This document shows, piece after piece, positions 1-5,817 of a DNA stretch of 6,047 bases (positions are counted from its first letter, which is position 1; the number at the start of each line of letters is the position of its first letter). The notes under the pieces are model-generated. The model ran no database searches. It was not told where the DNA came from and saw nothing but the letters and a program-made list of their open reading frames with translations. Origin of the DNA: a bacterium (GTDB taxonomy: Bacteria > Armatimonadota > Fimbriimonadia > Fimbriimonadales > GBS-DC); contig JARJMV020000291.1 in NCBI GenBank assembly GCA_029335935.2, positions 1 to 6,047 of the forward strand, given 5' to 3'. A program made the translations under genes and the position numbers.

Positions 1-186
1 GTCTAAATACAGGGCAGTCTCATGCACCAGTCGCTTGCCTGCTTGCTCGGTCTCACGAATCAGGGTTGTGCGAGAGGCGTTGTAAATAAGCCAGCTGTTG
101 ATAGCCATCGCAGCTGCCGTCGCGCAACCAATCGCCAAAGAGAGCGTCCACACCAACGAACGATTGAAACGTGGTTCACTTCTCAT
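1..186 (-). CDS. N-terminal part of a membrane-anchored, possibly sensor-type protein (runs off left edge)
   Basis: Read on the minus strand, an ATG at 186-184 opens 62 codons with no stop before the window edge. A good Shine-Dalgarno GGAGGG lies at 197-192, five bases before the ATG. The visible protein begins with a short basic stretch (MRSEPRFNR). A hydrophobic segment follows at about residues 11-35 (LVWTLSLAIGCATAAAMAI, then NSWLIY), fitting an uncleaved signal anchor or first transmembrane helix. After it comes a polar, probably helical stretch with RETEQAGKRLVHETALYLD. A short cytoplasmic tail, one helix and then a charged helical region is the usual start of sensor histidine kinases, chemotaxis receptors and similar HAMP-type proteins, but no kinase, HAMP or sensor motif is inside the window, so that class is inference. 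It is transcribed divergently from the gene at 269. An overlapping plus-strand reading frame shows no protein-like features. Confidence 0.72.
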   Translation of the reverse strand, partial: MRSEPRFNRSLVWTLSLAIGCATAAAMAINSWLIYNASRTTLIRETEQAGKRLVHETALYLD

Positions 187-202
187 CACTTCCCTCCAAC
201 GC

Positions 203-210
203 AGTATAAT
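203..210. promoter_or_regulatory. Second TATAAT-like site in the divergent intergenic region
   Basis: AGTATAAT gives a perfect plus-strand TATAAT at 205-210, and TATACT on the minus strand at 208-203. As a plus-strand promoter it would start near 217 and give the gene at 269 a leader of about 50 bases. As a minus-strand promoter it would start inside the Shine-Dalgarno of the left gene, which is unlikely. No convincing -35 box accompanies either orientation. Confidence 0.35.
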
Positions 211-254
211 TCGGCAGTGCGCGCAAAAAAAATTAGAGACCATCGGTGCGTTCA

Positions 255-282
255 GGTATAATTGCTATATGGCGAAGTTCAA
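255..282 (-). promoter_or_regulatory. Predicted minus-strand promoter for the left membrane-protein gene
   Basis: On the minus strand, TTGAAC (282-277) and TATACC (260-255) are separated by 16 bases. Each matches four of six bases of the sigma-70-type consensus. A start near 248 would give a leader of about 60 bases ahead of the ATG at 186, leaving its GGAGGG ribosome site intact. The elements overlap the opposite-strand TATAAT at 257-262 and the first codons of the gene at 269. This is motif reading only; no transcription start is known. Confidence 0.45.
257..262 (+). promoter_or_regulatory. -10 element TATAAT placing transcription start at the ATG (leaderless)
   Basis: A perfect TATAAT ends six bases before the ATG at 269. 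With standard spacing (hexamer at -12 to -7) the first transcribed base would be 269, the A of the start codon itself. No Shine-Dalgarno sequence precedes this ATG, which fits a leaderless mRNA. The -35 region is poor; TTAGAG at 233-238 is the nearest candidate. Confidence 0.6.
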
Positions 283-718
283 GGAAGGCGACCGAGTGCA
301 GGTGCGTGCGCGTGAGGTGCAGGGTAAGGAGCCACAGGAGGGACGCTATGCGCCCCACCTTGCGAACGCTACAGGCGCAGTCCTCAAAATCTATTCCCCC
401 CAAGAGATTGCGGTGGACTTGGATCTGGACAGTCTGCCCGAACCGATACGCGCACGCCACGCCGAGCAGCAGACTCGCATGCACGAACGATGGCTGAACT
501 CGCTTTCGGAAGAGGCGCGCAGCCGCCTCACCGACGATGAGAAAACTTTCCGCCTACGCTATGTGGCGCTGCTTGCCGAAGACGACCTGCAGCTGCTCAA
601 GTCGGGTCGGGCAACCGCGCCTGACGCGCCGCCCAAAAGAACGGCTCGCCCTACCCCTGAAGTTCTGGAAAAACTGGAAGAGCAGTACCTCAAGACACGC
701 AAACGGCGTACCCCCTAA
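269..718 (+). CDS. Hypothetical protein, SH3-like N-terminus and basic tail, 149 aa
   Basis: I do not recognise the family. The start is set at the ATG at 269 because the protein-like sequence begins there (MAKFKEGDRVQVRAREV) and a TATAAT lies just upstream. The frame is open to 98, but that extension reads through the promoter and looks non-coding. Residues 4-12 (FKEGDRVQV) and 36-42 (GAVLKIY) have the alternating strand pattern and Gly-Asp turn of small SH3- or KOW-like barrels. An acidic stretch (AVDLDLDSLPEP) follows at about 48-59. A charged, probably all-helical region spans about 60-116, and a proline-rich linker leads to a basic C-terminal helix (LEKLEEQYLKTRKRRTP). There is no signal peptide or membrane segment, so it is cytoplasmic. 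The basic tail and barrel would suit nucleic-acid or ribosome binding, but that is a guess. It appears to be its own transcription unit, divergent from the left gene. Confidence 0.75.
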   Translation: MAKFKEGDRVQVRAREVQGKEPQEGRYAPHLANATGAVLKIYSPQEIAVDLDLDSLPEPIRARHAEQQTRMHERWLNSLSEEARSRLTDDEKTFRLRYVALLAEDDLQLLKSGRATAPDAPPKRTARPTPEVLEKLEEQYLKTRKRRTP

Positions 719-793
719 GAGCGGTCTTGAGTCCTTCGAAGGTTCGATCGTCTCTTCTGTTTTGCGTGCGCTCCTGTATGCCGCTGAACGGAA

Positions 794-823
794 TAGGTTC
801 CCCCTACTGCCTCGGGGAACCTA
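794..823. other. Perfect 10-bp hairpin between the two plus-strand transcription units
   Basis: TAGGTTCCCC (794-803) pairs without mismatch with GGGGAACCTA (814-823) around a ten-base loop. Lying 75 bases after the stop of the gene at 269, it could end that transcript. However, neither strand has a run of T after the stem (the plus strand continues CGGAGGGGGTTAAAAAC), so it is not a classical intrinsic terminator. It may be an atypical or factor-dependent terminator, an RNA 3'-end stabiliser, or a protein-binding palindrome. Confidence 0.5.
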
Positions 824-912
824 CGGAGGGGGTTAAAAACAGCAGCGCGCCATCCCGCACCAATCTATTAGAGTCGCATGCTGACTTTCCCAGATGACCT
901 TCAAATTTAGGG

Positions 913-918
913 TATACT
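913..918 (+). promoter_or_regulatory. Predicted -10 element (TATACT) of the four-gene operon
   Basis: GGTATACTT at 911-919 contains TATACT, five of six bases of consensus. It resembles the other intergenic TATAAT sites here, including a G before the hexamer. Transcription would start near 925 and give a leader of about 97 bases before the ATG at 1022. No good -35 hexamer lies 16-18 bases upstream, so an activator or a relaxed -35 requirement is possible. Confidence 0.45.
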
Positions 919-971
919 TCGTTAGTTTGCTGTCCGTGCGGCGATTCGCGAAACTCTCGTGCCCGACGCTC

Positions 972-1006
972 TTGGCAATCTGCGCAGGCCAACGCAGCCA
1001 CTGCGT
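972..1006 (+). promoter_or_regulatory. Structured leader just ahead of a Shine-Dalgarno
   Basis: Two small inverted repeats share bases 991-992. TTGGC (972-976) pairs with GCCAA (988-992) around the palindrome CTGCGCAG (980-987). ACGCAG (992-997) pairs with CTGCGT (1001-1006) around a three-base CCA loop. The second hairpin ends four bases before AGGAGG at 1011-1016. Mutually exclusive stems beside a ribosome site could influence translation, but they are short and may be chance in GC-rich DNA. Confidence 0.3.
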
Positions 1007-1021
1007 ATACAGGAGGGTATT

Positions 1022-2725
1022 ATGGATAAGTTAATCAATGCTTTGGTATCTTTACAGGCGGATAATCCGCTGGGACTGCCGATTATTCGCTCCTTGCGCG
1101 AGGCGGTTCCCGTGAAAGGGATGAACATTCGTTCAGGCGTGTTTTATGTGATTCCCGAACGCCAGATGCGCGACTACGCGCGAATGCTTTGGGAGCATCC
1201 TCGCCTCAGTTTCCTGCGCAAGGTGCGCTACAATGTGTTGTCGGCGTATCTGCAGAACCCGCCCAGCCGCGAGCCGGGCGTAGTGCTGTATCCCGATCAC
1301 GCAGTACTGGTGATTTACGACTACGACAACAATCTCGGCTACCAGGTGGAGGCGGACTTCCCGACGCCGAAGCGCGTGGAGATAGTGCCAATCAAGGGTC
1401 AGCCCGACTTCTTCAGCGAGGCAGAGTATCACGACGCTGTGCAGATTCTGGCGTCGGACCCCAAGTATGGTGAGCCGCTACGGCGCGGAATCGCCGACTG
1501 CTCGCCGGGAATGCCCCCCGTGATTGCCGAAGCCGCCCCCGAAAGCCTCTGGGGGCGCATCGACCCGTTCCCCAACTTTGTGCCTGATCACCGCTTAGTG
1601 TCGGTGCTGCTCCATTTCCGCTCTGGAAGCGGGCGCGAGAGCGAGATTGGGCACTTTCTAATCGACATGACCGACGCGCGCGTAGCGGCGTTTGGCACGG
1701 CAGCAAGCGACTTCTTTCCTGCCGCGTGCGGTGGTCCGCCTTCAGGGGGTGGGTGTACAGACGTGGGCGGTACGGCATGGCAAGCCCTTGCATGGCCCGC
1801 CAGCAACCCCGTCTGGAGCATGCTGGTGCGGCGCCCCAGCGGCAGTAGAAGCGATGGTCAAACTTATGGCTCTGGCGTGGAGATTGCCGATGTGTTTTAC
1901 AACAATCGCCTCGTGCTGAAGCGCGGCGGGATGCCCGTGCTGAATGTGTTCTACGACAATAATGCCTGCGGTCCCTACCGCGACTGGCTCTACAGTGAGA
2001 CCTGCTTCAAGTGTACAGGCACAGACTTGGGCAACGGGCTGCGCTTTGCAAACCCTGGTAGCCGCGCGATTACCATCTGCGATGACGGCAACGACTCAGG
2101 CAACTTCAAAGGCGTAGGCATCCATGAGGAGCCAGACGGTCAAGAAATCCTGCTTATCACCGAGTGTTCGGCAGGCTGGTACCGATACATCACGGGCTGG
2201 CGGTTCCACCGCGCAGGGATTCTCAAGCCGCGCTTCCAGTATGGCTACACGGACAGCAGCTGTGTGTGCTACGGGCGACTGCACAACGGCTACTGGCGTC
2301 TCCACTTCGCGTTGGACGGCGTAGGCGGCTTGGTGGTGGAGGAGACCGACTTGCCGGGTGGCGCACGGCGCGAACGCTGGCAGCCGATTCGCATCGAGGC
2401 GATGCGCCTGCGCTGGCCCAACCGAAATCCACGATGGCGCGTGCGTAAGCTGAGTACGGGCTTTACCGCCGAAATTGTGCCTAATCCGAAAGACGGCTTC
2501 TTCGAGAAGCGGGACATCGGGGATGGCGATGTGTGGGTTCTCAAGGCGCGCAGTACGGAAATGATTGGCAGCTCGGGCTCGTTCGCGAACATCATGCAGT
2601 ATGTGAACGGCGAGCGCACGCTGAATGAAGACCTCGTGGTGTGGTACGGCGTGCATCTGCGCAAGCGCGGCGCCGACAACTTCGAGTGCCCGCCGCTGGG
2701 ACCCGATATCTACCTCCGCGGATAA
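1022..2725 (+). CDS. Divergent copper-amine-oxidase-like protein, 567 aa
   Basis: The ATG at 1022 is chosen because AGGAGG lies five bases upstream; a GTG at 959 has no such site. No signal peptide or membrane helix is seen. Residues 87-215 look like the small N3-type domain of copper amine oxidases, including PDFFSEAEYHDAV at 128-140. Residues 285-560 resemble the catalytic beta-sandwich: GVEIADVFY at 285, VFYDNNACGPYRDW around 309-322, AGWYRYITGWRF at 384-395, HNGYWRLHFALDG at 421-433, and EDLVVWYGVHL near 536-546. Copper amine oxidases turn a tyrosine in an N-Y-D/E motif into topaquinone and oxidise primary amines to aldehydes, ammonia and peroxide. Here Y387 sits at that place but within WYRY. 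The expected His-x-His reads H421-N-G, and H545 may be the third ligand. It is shorter than the usual 640-760 residues. It also carries paired cysteines (C328/C331, C414/C416). Fold membership is a recalled motif match; amine oxidase activity is doubtful. It is the first gene of the apparent operon. Confidence 0.7.
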   Translation: MDKLINALVSLQADNPLGLPIIRSLREAVPVKGMNIRSGVFYVIPERQMRDYARMLWEHPRLSFLRKVRYNVLSAYLQNPPSREPGVVLYPDHAVLVIYDYDNNLGYQVEADFPTPKRVEIVPIKGQPDFFSEAEYHDAVQILASDPKYGEPLRRGIADCSPGMPPVIAEAAPESLWGRIDPFPNFVPDHRLVSVLLHFRSGSGRESEIGHFLIDMTDARVAAFGTAASDFFPAACGGPPSGGGCTDVGGTAWQALAWPASNPVWSMLVRRPSGSRSDGQTYGSGVEIADVFYNNRLVLKRGGMPVLNVFYDNNACGPYRDWLYSETCFKCTGTDLGNGLRFANPGSRAITICDDGNDSGNFKGVGIHEEPDGQEILLITECSAGWYRYITGWRFHRAGILKPRFQYGYTDSSCVCYGRLHNGYWRLHFALDGVGGLVVEETDLPGGARRERWQPIRIEAMRLRWPNRNPRWRVRKLSTGFTAEIVPNPKDGFFEKRDIGDGDVWVLKARSTEMIGSSGSFANIMQYVNGERTLNEDLVVWYGVHLRKRGADNFECPPLGPDIYLRG

Positions 2726-2765
2726 TCGCTAAGGCTGGTCGTGCGTAGCAGGAGAGGCGCAAGGG

Positions 2766-3941
2766 TTGGCGAACTCCTCTCCTATGCAGACTTTGCGCGT
2801 GGGCGTCGTGGGCTTGGGCGGCATGGGCTTGGGACACTGCCGCTTTGTCAAAGAGGTCGTGCCAGAAACGGAGTTGACCGCTGTGTGCGACACACACATC
2901 GACCGTGCGCAGGCGGCGGGTGTGCAGTATGGCGTGCCCGCTTTCACTCAGCACGAGGAGATGTTTCGTAGCGGGCTGCTGGACGCCGTCATCATCGCCA
3001 CGCCGCACTACGACCACGCTCCTGTAGCCGTCAGCGCGTTTGAACACGGACTGCATGTGTTGGTGGAGAAGCCGCTATGCGTGTCGGTGAGCGACGGCGA
3101 CCGAATGATAGCAGCGGCGCAGCGCGCCCAGAAAAAGTTCGCGATAGGCTACCAGCACCGCTTCCGTCCAGAGGTGCAAGCCGCGCGACGCCTCATCGAG
3201 CAGGGTATTTTGGGGGAGGTGCGACGCACCCTGCTCATCACCGCCTGGTATCGCACGCAAGCTTACTACGATTCGGGCGGTTGGCGCGCCACTTGGGCTG
3301 GTGAGGGGGGCGGCGTACTTATCAACCAAGCTCCGCACTCCATCGACCTCTGGCTCTGGCTCGGCGGCATGCCCAGCCGTATGTGGGGGCAGACCCGCAC
3401 AGCCCTGCACGCAATCGAAACCGAAGATGAAGCCTTTGCGCTCGTGGAATACCCGAATGGCGCACACGGCTACCTCTACGCCACCACCAACGAGGAACCC
3501 AGCGAGAACCTCATCGAAATCTGCGGCGACAGGGGCAAACTGCGCCTGCACGACGGTCAACTGCAAGTGTGGCAACTTAAGCACTCCATCCGACAGTTCA
3601 CCTATGAAGCCGAGGGCATGTGGGACGGCATCCCTGCAGAGTCTATCGAGCCGCCCCTATCCCCCCTGCCCGAAGGCGCCCTAAAGGGTCAGCCCGCGCT
3701 CATTCAAAACTTCGCACGCGCCGTTCTGTACGACGAGCCGCTGATTACTCCGGGCGCGGAGGGGATAGGCACGGTGGAAATCATCAACGCGCTCATCCTC
3801 TCCAGCAAGCGCGAGAAACCGGTCGCCATCCCTGTAGAGCGCGCGGAGTATGACGCGCTGCTGAGCGAGCTTAAGGCGCACTCGCGCCCCAAACCGCGCG
3901 TGCGTGAACAGCGCGCCACCGACCCAAACTTACTGAAGTAG
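2766..3941 (+). CDS. Gfo/Idh/MocA-family NAD(P)-dependent oxidoreductase, 391 aa
   Basis: These enzymes oxidise or reduce a hydroxyl or carbonyl on sugars, inositols and related small molecules with bound NAD(P), in the cytoplasm. The N-terminal Rossmann fold opens LRVGVVGLGGMGLGH (residues 10-24), a dinucleotide-binding glycine motif. E101-K102-P103 is the family EKP motif with its catalytic lysine. Residues 181-194 (GGGVLINQAPHSID) carry the conserved H191 and D194 of the C-terminal substrate domain. Length is typical. The TTG at 2766 is chosen because AGGAGAGG (2750-2757) lies eight bases upstream. An ATG at 2784 would remove six residues and also keep the fold, but has no ribosome site, so the start is uncertain. 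It lies 40 bases after the amine-oxidase-like gene with no terminator between, so co-transcription is likely. The substrate is unknown; the neighbours hint at an amine- or amino-acid-derived compound. Confidence 0.88.
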   Translation: MANSSPMQTLRVGVVGLGGMGLGHCRFVKEVVPETELTAVCDTHIDRAQAAGVQYGVPAFTQHEEMFRSGLLDAVIIATPHYDHAPVAVSAFEHGLHVLVEKPLCVSVSDGDRMIAAAQRAQKKFAIGYQHRFRPEVQAARRLIEQGILGEVRRTLLITAWYRTQAYYDSGGWRATWAGEGGGVLINQAPHSIDLWLWLGGMPSRMWGQTRTALHAIETEDEAFALVEYPNGAHGYLYATTNEEPSENLIEICGDRGKLRLHDGQLQVWQLKHSIRQFTYEAEGMWDGIPAESIEPPLSPLPEGALKGQPALIQNFARAVLYDEPLITPGAEGIGTVEIINALILSSKREKPVAIPVERAEYDALLSELKAHSRPKPRVREQRATDPNLLK

Positions 3942-4000
3942 CAGGAGGGTAGCGAGTCGTTGCGAAATTAGGAGCTTTGTGCTACACACGGAGGTAACGC

Positions 4001-5662
4001 ATGGCAACTAATGGCGGACGTGAACACTGGGGTACACGGATAGGCTTAGTGCTGGCGATGGCAGGCAACGCCATCGGCTTGGGCAACTTTTTGCGCTTTC
4101 CTGGGCAGGCGGCGGCGAACGGCGGCGGCGCGTTCCTCATCCCGTACTTTATCTGCCTGCTGCTGATGGCAATCCCGCTAATGTGGCTGGAGTGGGCGAT
4201 GGGACGCTACGGCGGCGTGCGCGGACACGGCACGACCCCCGCCATGTTCCAACTGATGTGGCGCCACCCCATCGCCAAGTATCTCGGCGTGCTGGGACTG
4301 TTCATCCCGACGCTCATCCTGTTCTACTATTCCTATCTCGGTTCGTGGACGCTGGGGTATAGCCTCAAGACGCTGATGGGGCAGATCCCGCAAGTGGATC
4401 GCACGCAACTCCAAGAGGGTATGACCACCGAGCAGATTTCGAATACGGTGCTTGCGCCTTACGCCGCGTTTTTGGGGCAATATTCTGGCGAAACCGAGAG
4501 CAGTGTGTTCCTGTCCCCAGATATCTTTACGCTCGCCGTCTTCGCAGTAGTCTACTTCTTGACGCTGTGGCTGATGGTGCGCGGCGTCTCTGGCGGGATT
4601 GAGGCGCTGGCGAAAGTCGCGATGCCGTTGCTTTTTGTGTTAGCTGTCGTGCTGATGATTCGCGTCTTCACGCTGGGGCATCCCGTCTCGGATGAGTACG
4701 GCGTGATGAACGGGATTGCGTTCCTGTGGGAGCCGAAATGGTACATCGAGCGCGACGGTAAAGAGGTGTTCGTCTTGTTTGATTCGAAAACTTGGCTTGC
4801 GGCGGCGGGACAGGTGTTCTTCTCGCTCAGTTTGGGGATGGGGGCGATTCAGTGCTACGCCTCCTACTTGCGCAAGAATGATGATGTGACGCTCACGGGG
4901 CTGTCCACCACAGCTTCCAACAGCTTCGCGGAGGTGGTGCTGGGGGCGTCGATAGCGTTGCCGGCGGCGTCGGCGTTTTTTGGGGTGGCGGCGGCGCAAC
5001 TGATTGCCTCGAAGGGCAGCTTCTACTTGGGCTTTGTGTCGATGCCTGCCATCTTCGGCTTTCTGCCTGCGGGCAACCTGCTGGGCTTTTTGTGGTTCCT
5101 GTTGCTCTTCTTCGCTGCCATGACCTCTGTGGTGGCGATGTGCCAGCCGATTATCGCGTTTCTGGAGGACGAGTTCGGCTTGACACGCAAGCGTGCCGTG
5201 GCGGCGCTCGCCCTCTTCTGGCTGATCGGCGTGCAATTTGCCGTCTGGATCAAAGGCGGCATCGATGTCTACGACTTCTGGTCAGGAACCTTCGGACCGC
5301 CGCTGATGGCACTGATTGAGGTGATTATTCTGATGTGGATTTTCGGCGCAGATAAAATCTGGCACGAGATGCATCAGGGCGCACTGCTGCGCGTACCCCG
5401 ATTCTTCTATTACTGTGCCAAGTATATCACGCCCATCATCCTCGCGGCGATTCTCGGATTCTGGTACTGGGAGAATGTGATTACCCCCTTCCGAACAGGC
5501 GAGCTATTCACCCGACCGATTGAAGCGGCAGGGTTACAAGTCGGATGGCATATCTGGATGGTGCGCGGGTTCGTGATTTTGGTGTTCGTGTTGCAAATTG
5601 CTGCCATCTGGTATGCTTGGAATGTGCGCAAGAGCATGCAACGCGCGGAGGTCATCGAATGA
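4001..5662 (+). CDS. LeuT-type sodium-dependent neurotransmitter/amino acid symporter, 553 aa
   Basis: A close relative of LeuT, it should import an amino acid or amine across the inner membrane with Na+. The start has GGAGGT five bases upstream. About 12 hydrophobic segments are visible. TM1 carries GNAIGLGNFLRFP (22-34), including the sodium ligand N29 and gate arginine R32. Aligned with LeuT from memory, these are kept: inner-gate R7, Y110 (Y108), F274 (F253), S277 (S256), N307 (N286), S376 (S355) and outer-gate D425 (D404). E311 matches LeuT E290, the side chain that replaces chloride, so transport is probably chloride-independent. Pocket positions differ: I106 for V104, S275 for T254, M280 for F259, M380 for I359, so the substrate may not be leucine. 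About 19 extra residues fall between TM3 and TM6, and the C-terminus is longer. It follows the oxidoreductase by 59 bases, and its stop overlaps the next start. Confidence 0.95.
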   Translation: MATNGGREHWGTRIGLVLAMAGNAIGLGNFLRFPGQAAANGGGAFLIPYFICLLLMAIPLMWLEWAMGRYGGVRGHGTTPAMFQLMWRHPIAKYLGVLGLFIPTLILFYYSYLGSWTLGYSLKTLMGQIPQVDRTQLQEGMTTEQISNTVLAPYAAFLGQYSGETESSVFLSPDIFTLAVFAVVYFLTLWLMVRGVSGGIEALAKVAMPLLFVLAVVLMIRVFTLGHPVSDEYGVMNGIAFLWEPKWYIERDGKEVFVLFDSKTWLAAAGQVFFSLSLGMGAIQCYASYLRKNDDVTLTGLSTTASNSFAEVVLGASIALPAASAFFGVAAAQLIASKGSFYLGFVSMPAIFGFLPAGNLLGFLWFLLLFFAAMTSVVAMCQPIIAFLEDEFGLTRKRAVAALALFWLIGVQFAVWIKGGIDVYDFWSGTFGPPLMALIEVIILMWIFGADKIWHEMHQGALLRVPRFFYYCAKYITPIILAAILGFWYWENVITPFRTGELFTRPIEAAGLQVGWHIWMVRGFVILVFVLQIAAIWYAWNVRKSMQRAEVIE

Positions 5663-5772
5663 ATATTCAGGGTTGGATTTTCATGTTGAGCGCATGGGGC
5701 TTCTTCACCGCCCTAATTGTGTATTGTTACTATCGCATCTTGTTCGGTGGGAATAATCAGACGACGCAGTAG
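5659..5772 (+). CDS. 37-aa single-helix protein, MetS-like small subunit of the transporter
   Basis: The ATG at 5659 overlaps the transporter stop in ATGA (5659-5662), typical of translational coupling, and GGAGGT at 5647-5652 lies six bases upstream. The protein (MNIQGWIFMLSAWGFF, then TALIVYCYYRILF and a polar tail) is almost entirely one transmembrane helix at about residues 5-28. The short N-terminus and NIQGWIFML opening match the very small proteins encoded directly after many bacterial sodium-dependent symporters, known as MetS-type small subunits after the methionine/alanine importer MetPS of Corynebacterium glutamicum. It probably sits in the membrane with the transporter and aids its function. 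The same frame is open upstream inside the transporter gene, but that part is not a plausible start. Assignment rests on size, helix, position and a recalled similarity. Confidence 0.75.
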   Translation: MNIQGWIFMLSAWGFFTALIVYCYYRILFGGNNQTTQ

Positions 5773-5774
5773 GG

Positions 5775-5780
5775 TATAAT
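5775..5780 (+). promoter_or_regulatory. TATAAT element just after the operon
   Basis: GGTATAAT at 5773-5780 is the same eight bases as at 255-262 and begins one base after the last stop codon. Read on the plus strand it would start transcription near 5787, directly ahead of the repeat array, perhaps serving a gene beyond the right edge or producing repeat RNA. No -35 box of quality was found. Confidence 0.35.
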
Positions 5781-5790
5781 GCACCCCGTC

Positions 5791-5811
5791 GCACGGCGTT
5801 CCTGCCCGTGC
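5791..5811. other. Small hairpin after the operon
   Basis: GCACGG (5791-5796) and CCGTGC (5806-5811) form a six-bp stem with a nine-base loop. The following bases (AAAGCG) have no T run, so an intrinsic terminator is not supported. It may be a decayed repeat element or a chance pairing. Confidence 0.3.
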
Positions 5812-5817
5812 AAAGCG

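Larger units (their letters stand above)
719..1021. other. 303-base intergenic region with hairpin, promoter and leader
   Basis: I see no convincing gene here on either strand. It contains a perfect inverted repeat at 794-823, a TATACT promoter element at 913-918 and a leader with small hairpins just before the Shine-Dalgarno of the next gene. A GTG at 959 is in frame with that gene but has no ribosome site. No tRNA or recognised riboswitch fold was found by eye. Confidence 0.6.

Noticed and set aside
98..268. Upstream extension of the 269 gene to a start at 98
   Set aside because: It reads antisense through the membrane-protein gene and through the promoter; the extension has no protein-like features and no ribosome site.
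794..840. Classical intrinsic terminator
   Set aside because: The stem is strong, but no T run follows it on either strand.
959..1021. GTG start at 959 for the amine-oxidase-like gene
   Set aside because: No Shine-Dalgarno precedes it, while the ATG at 1022 has AGGAGG at ideal distance.
719..1021. tRNA or known riboswitch in the long intergenic region
   Set aside because: No cloverleaf, TTCGANTC-type T-loop context or recognised aptamer core was found by eye; a covariance-model search would be decisive.
2096..2656. 186-codon open frame on the minus strand
   Set aside because: It is fully antisense to the amine-oxidase-like gene, rich in His, Arg and Ala as expected from the opposite frame of GC-rich coding DNA, and has no recognisable domain.
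4640..5236. 198-codon open frame on the minus strand
   Set aside because: It is antisense to the transporter; the low-complexity His/Arg/Gln content mirrors hydrophobic codons on the real strand.
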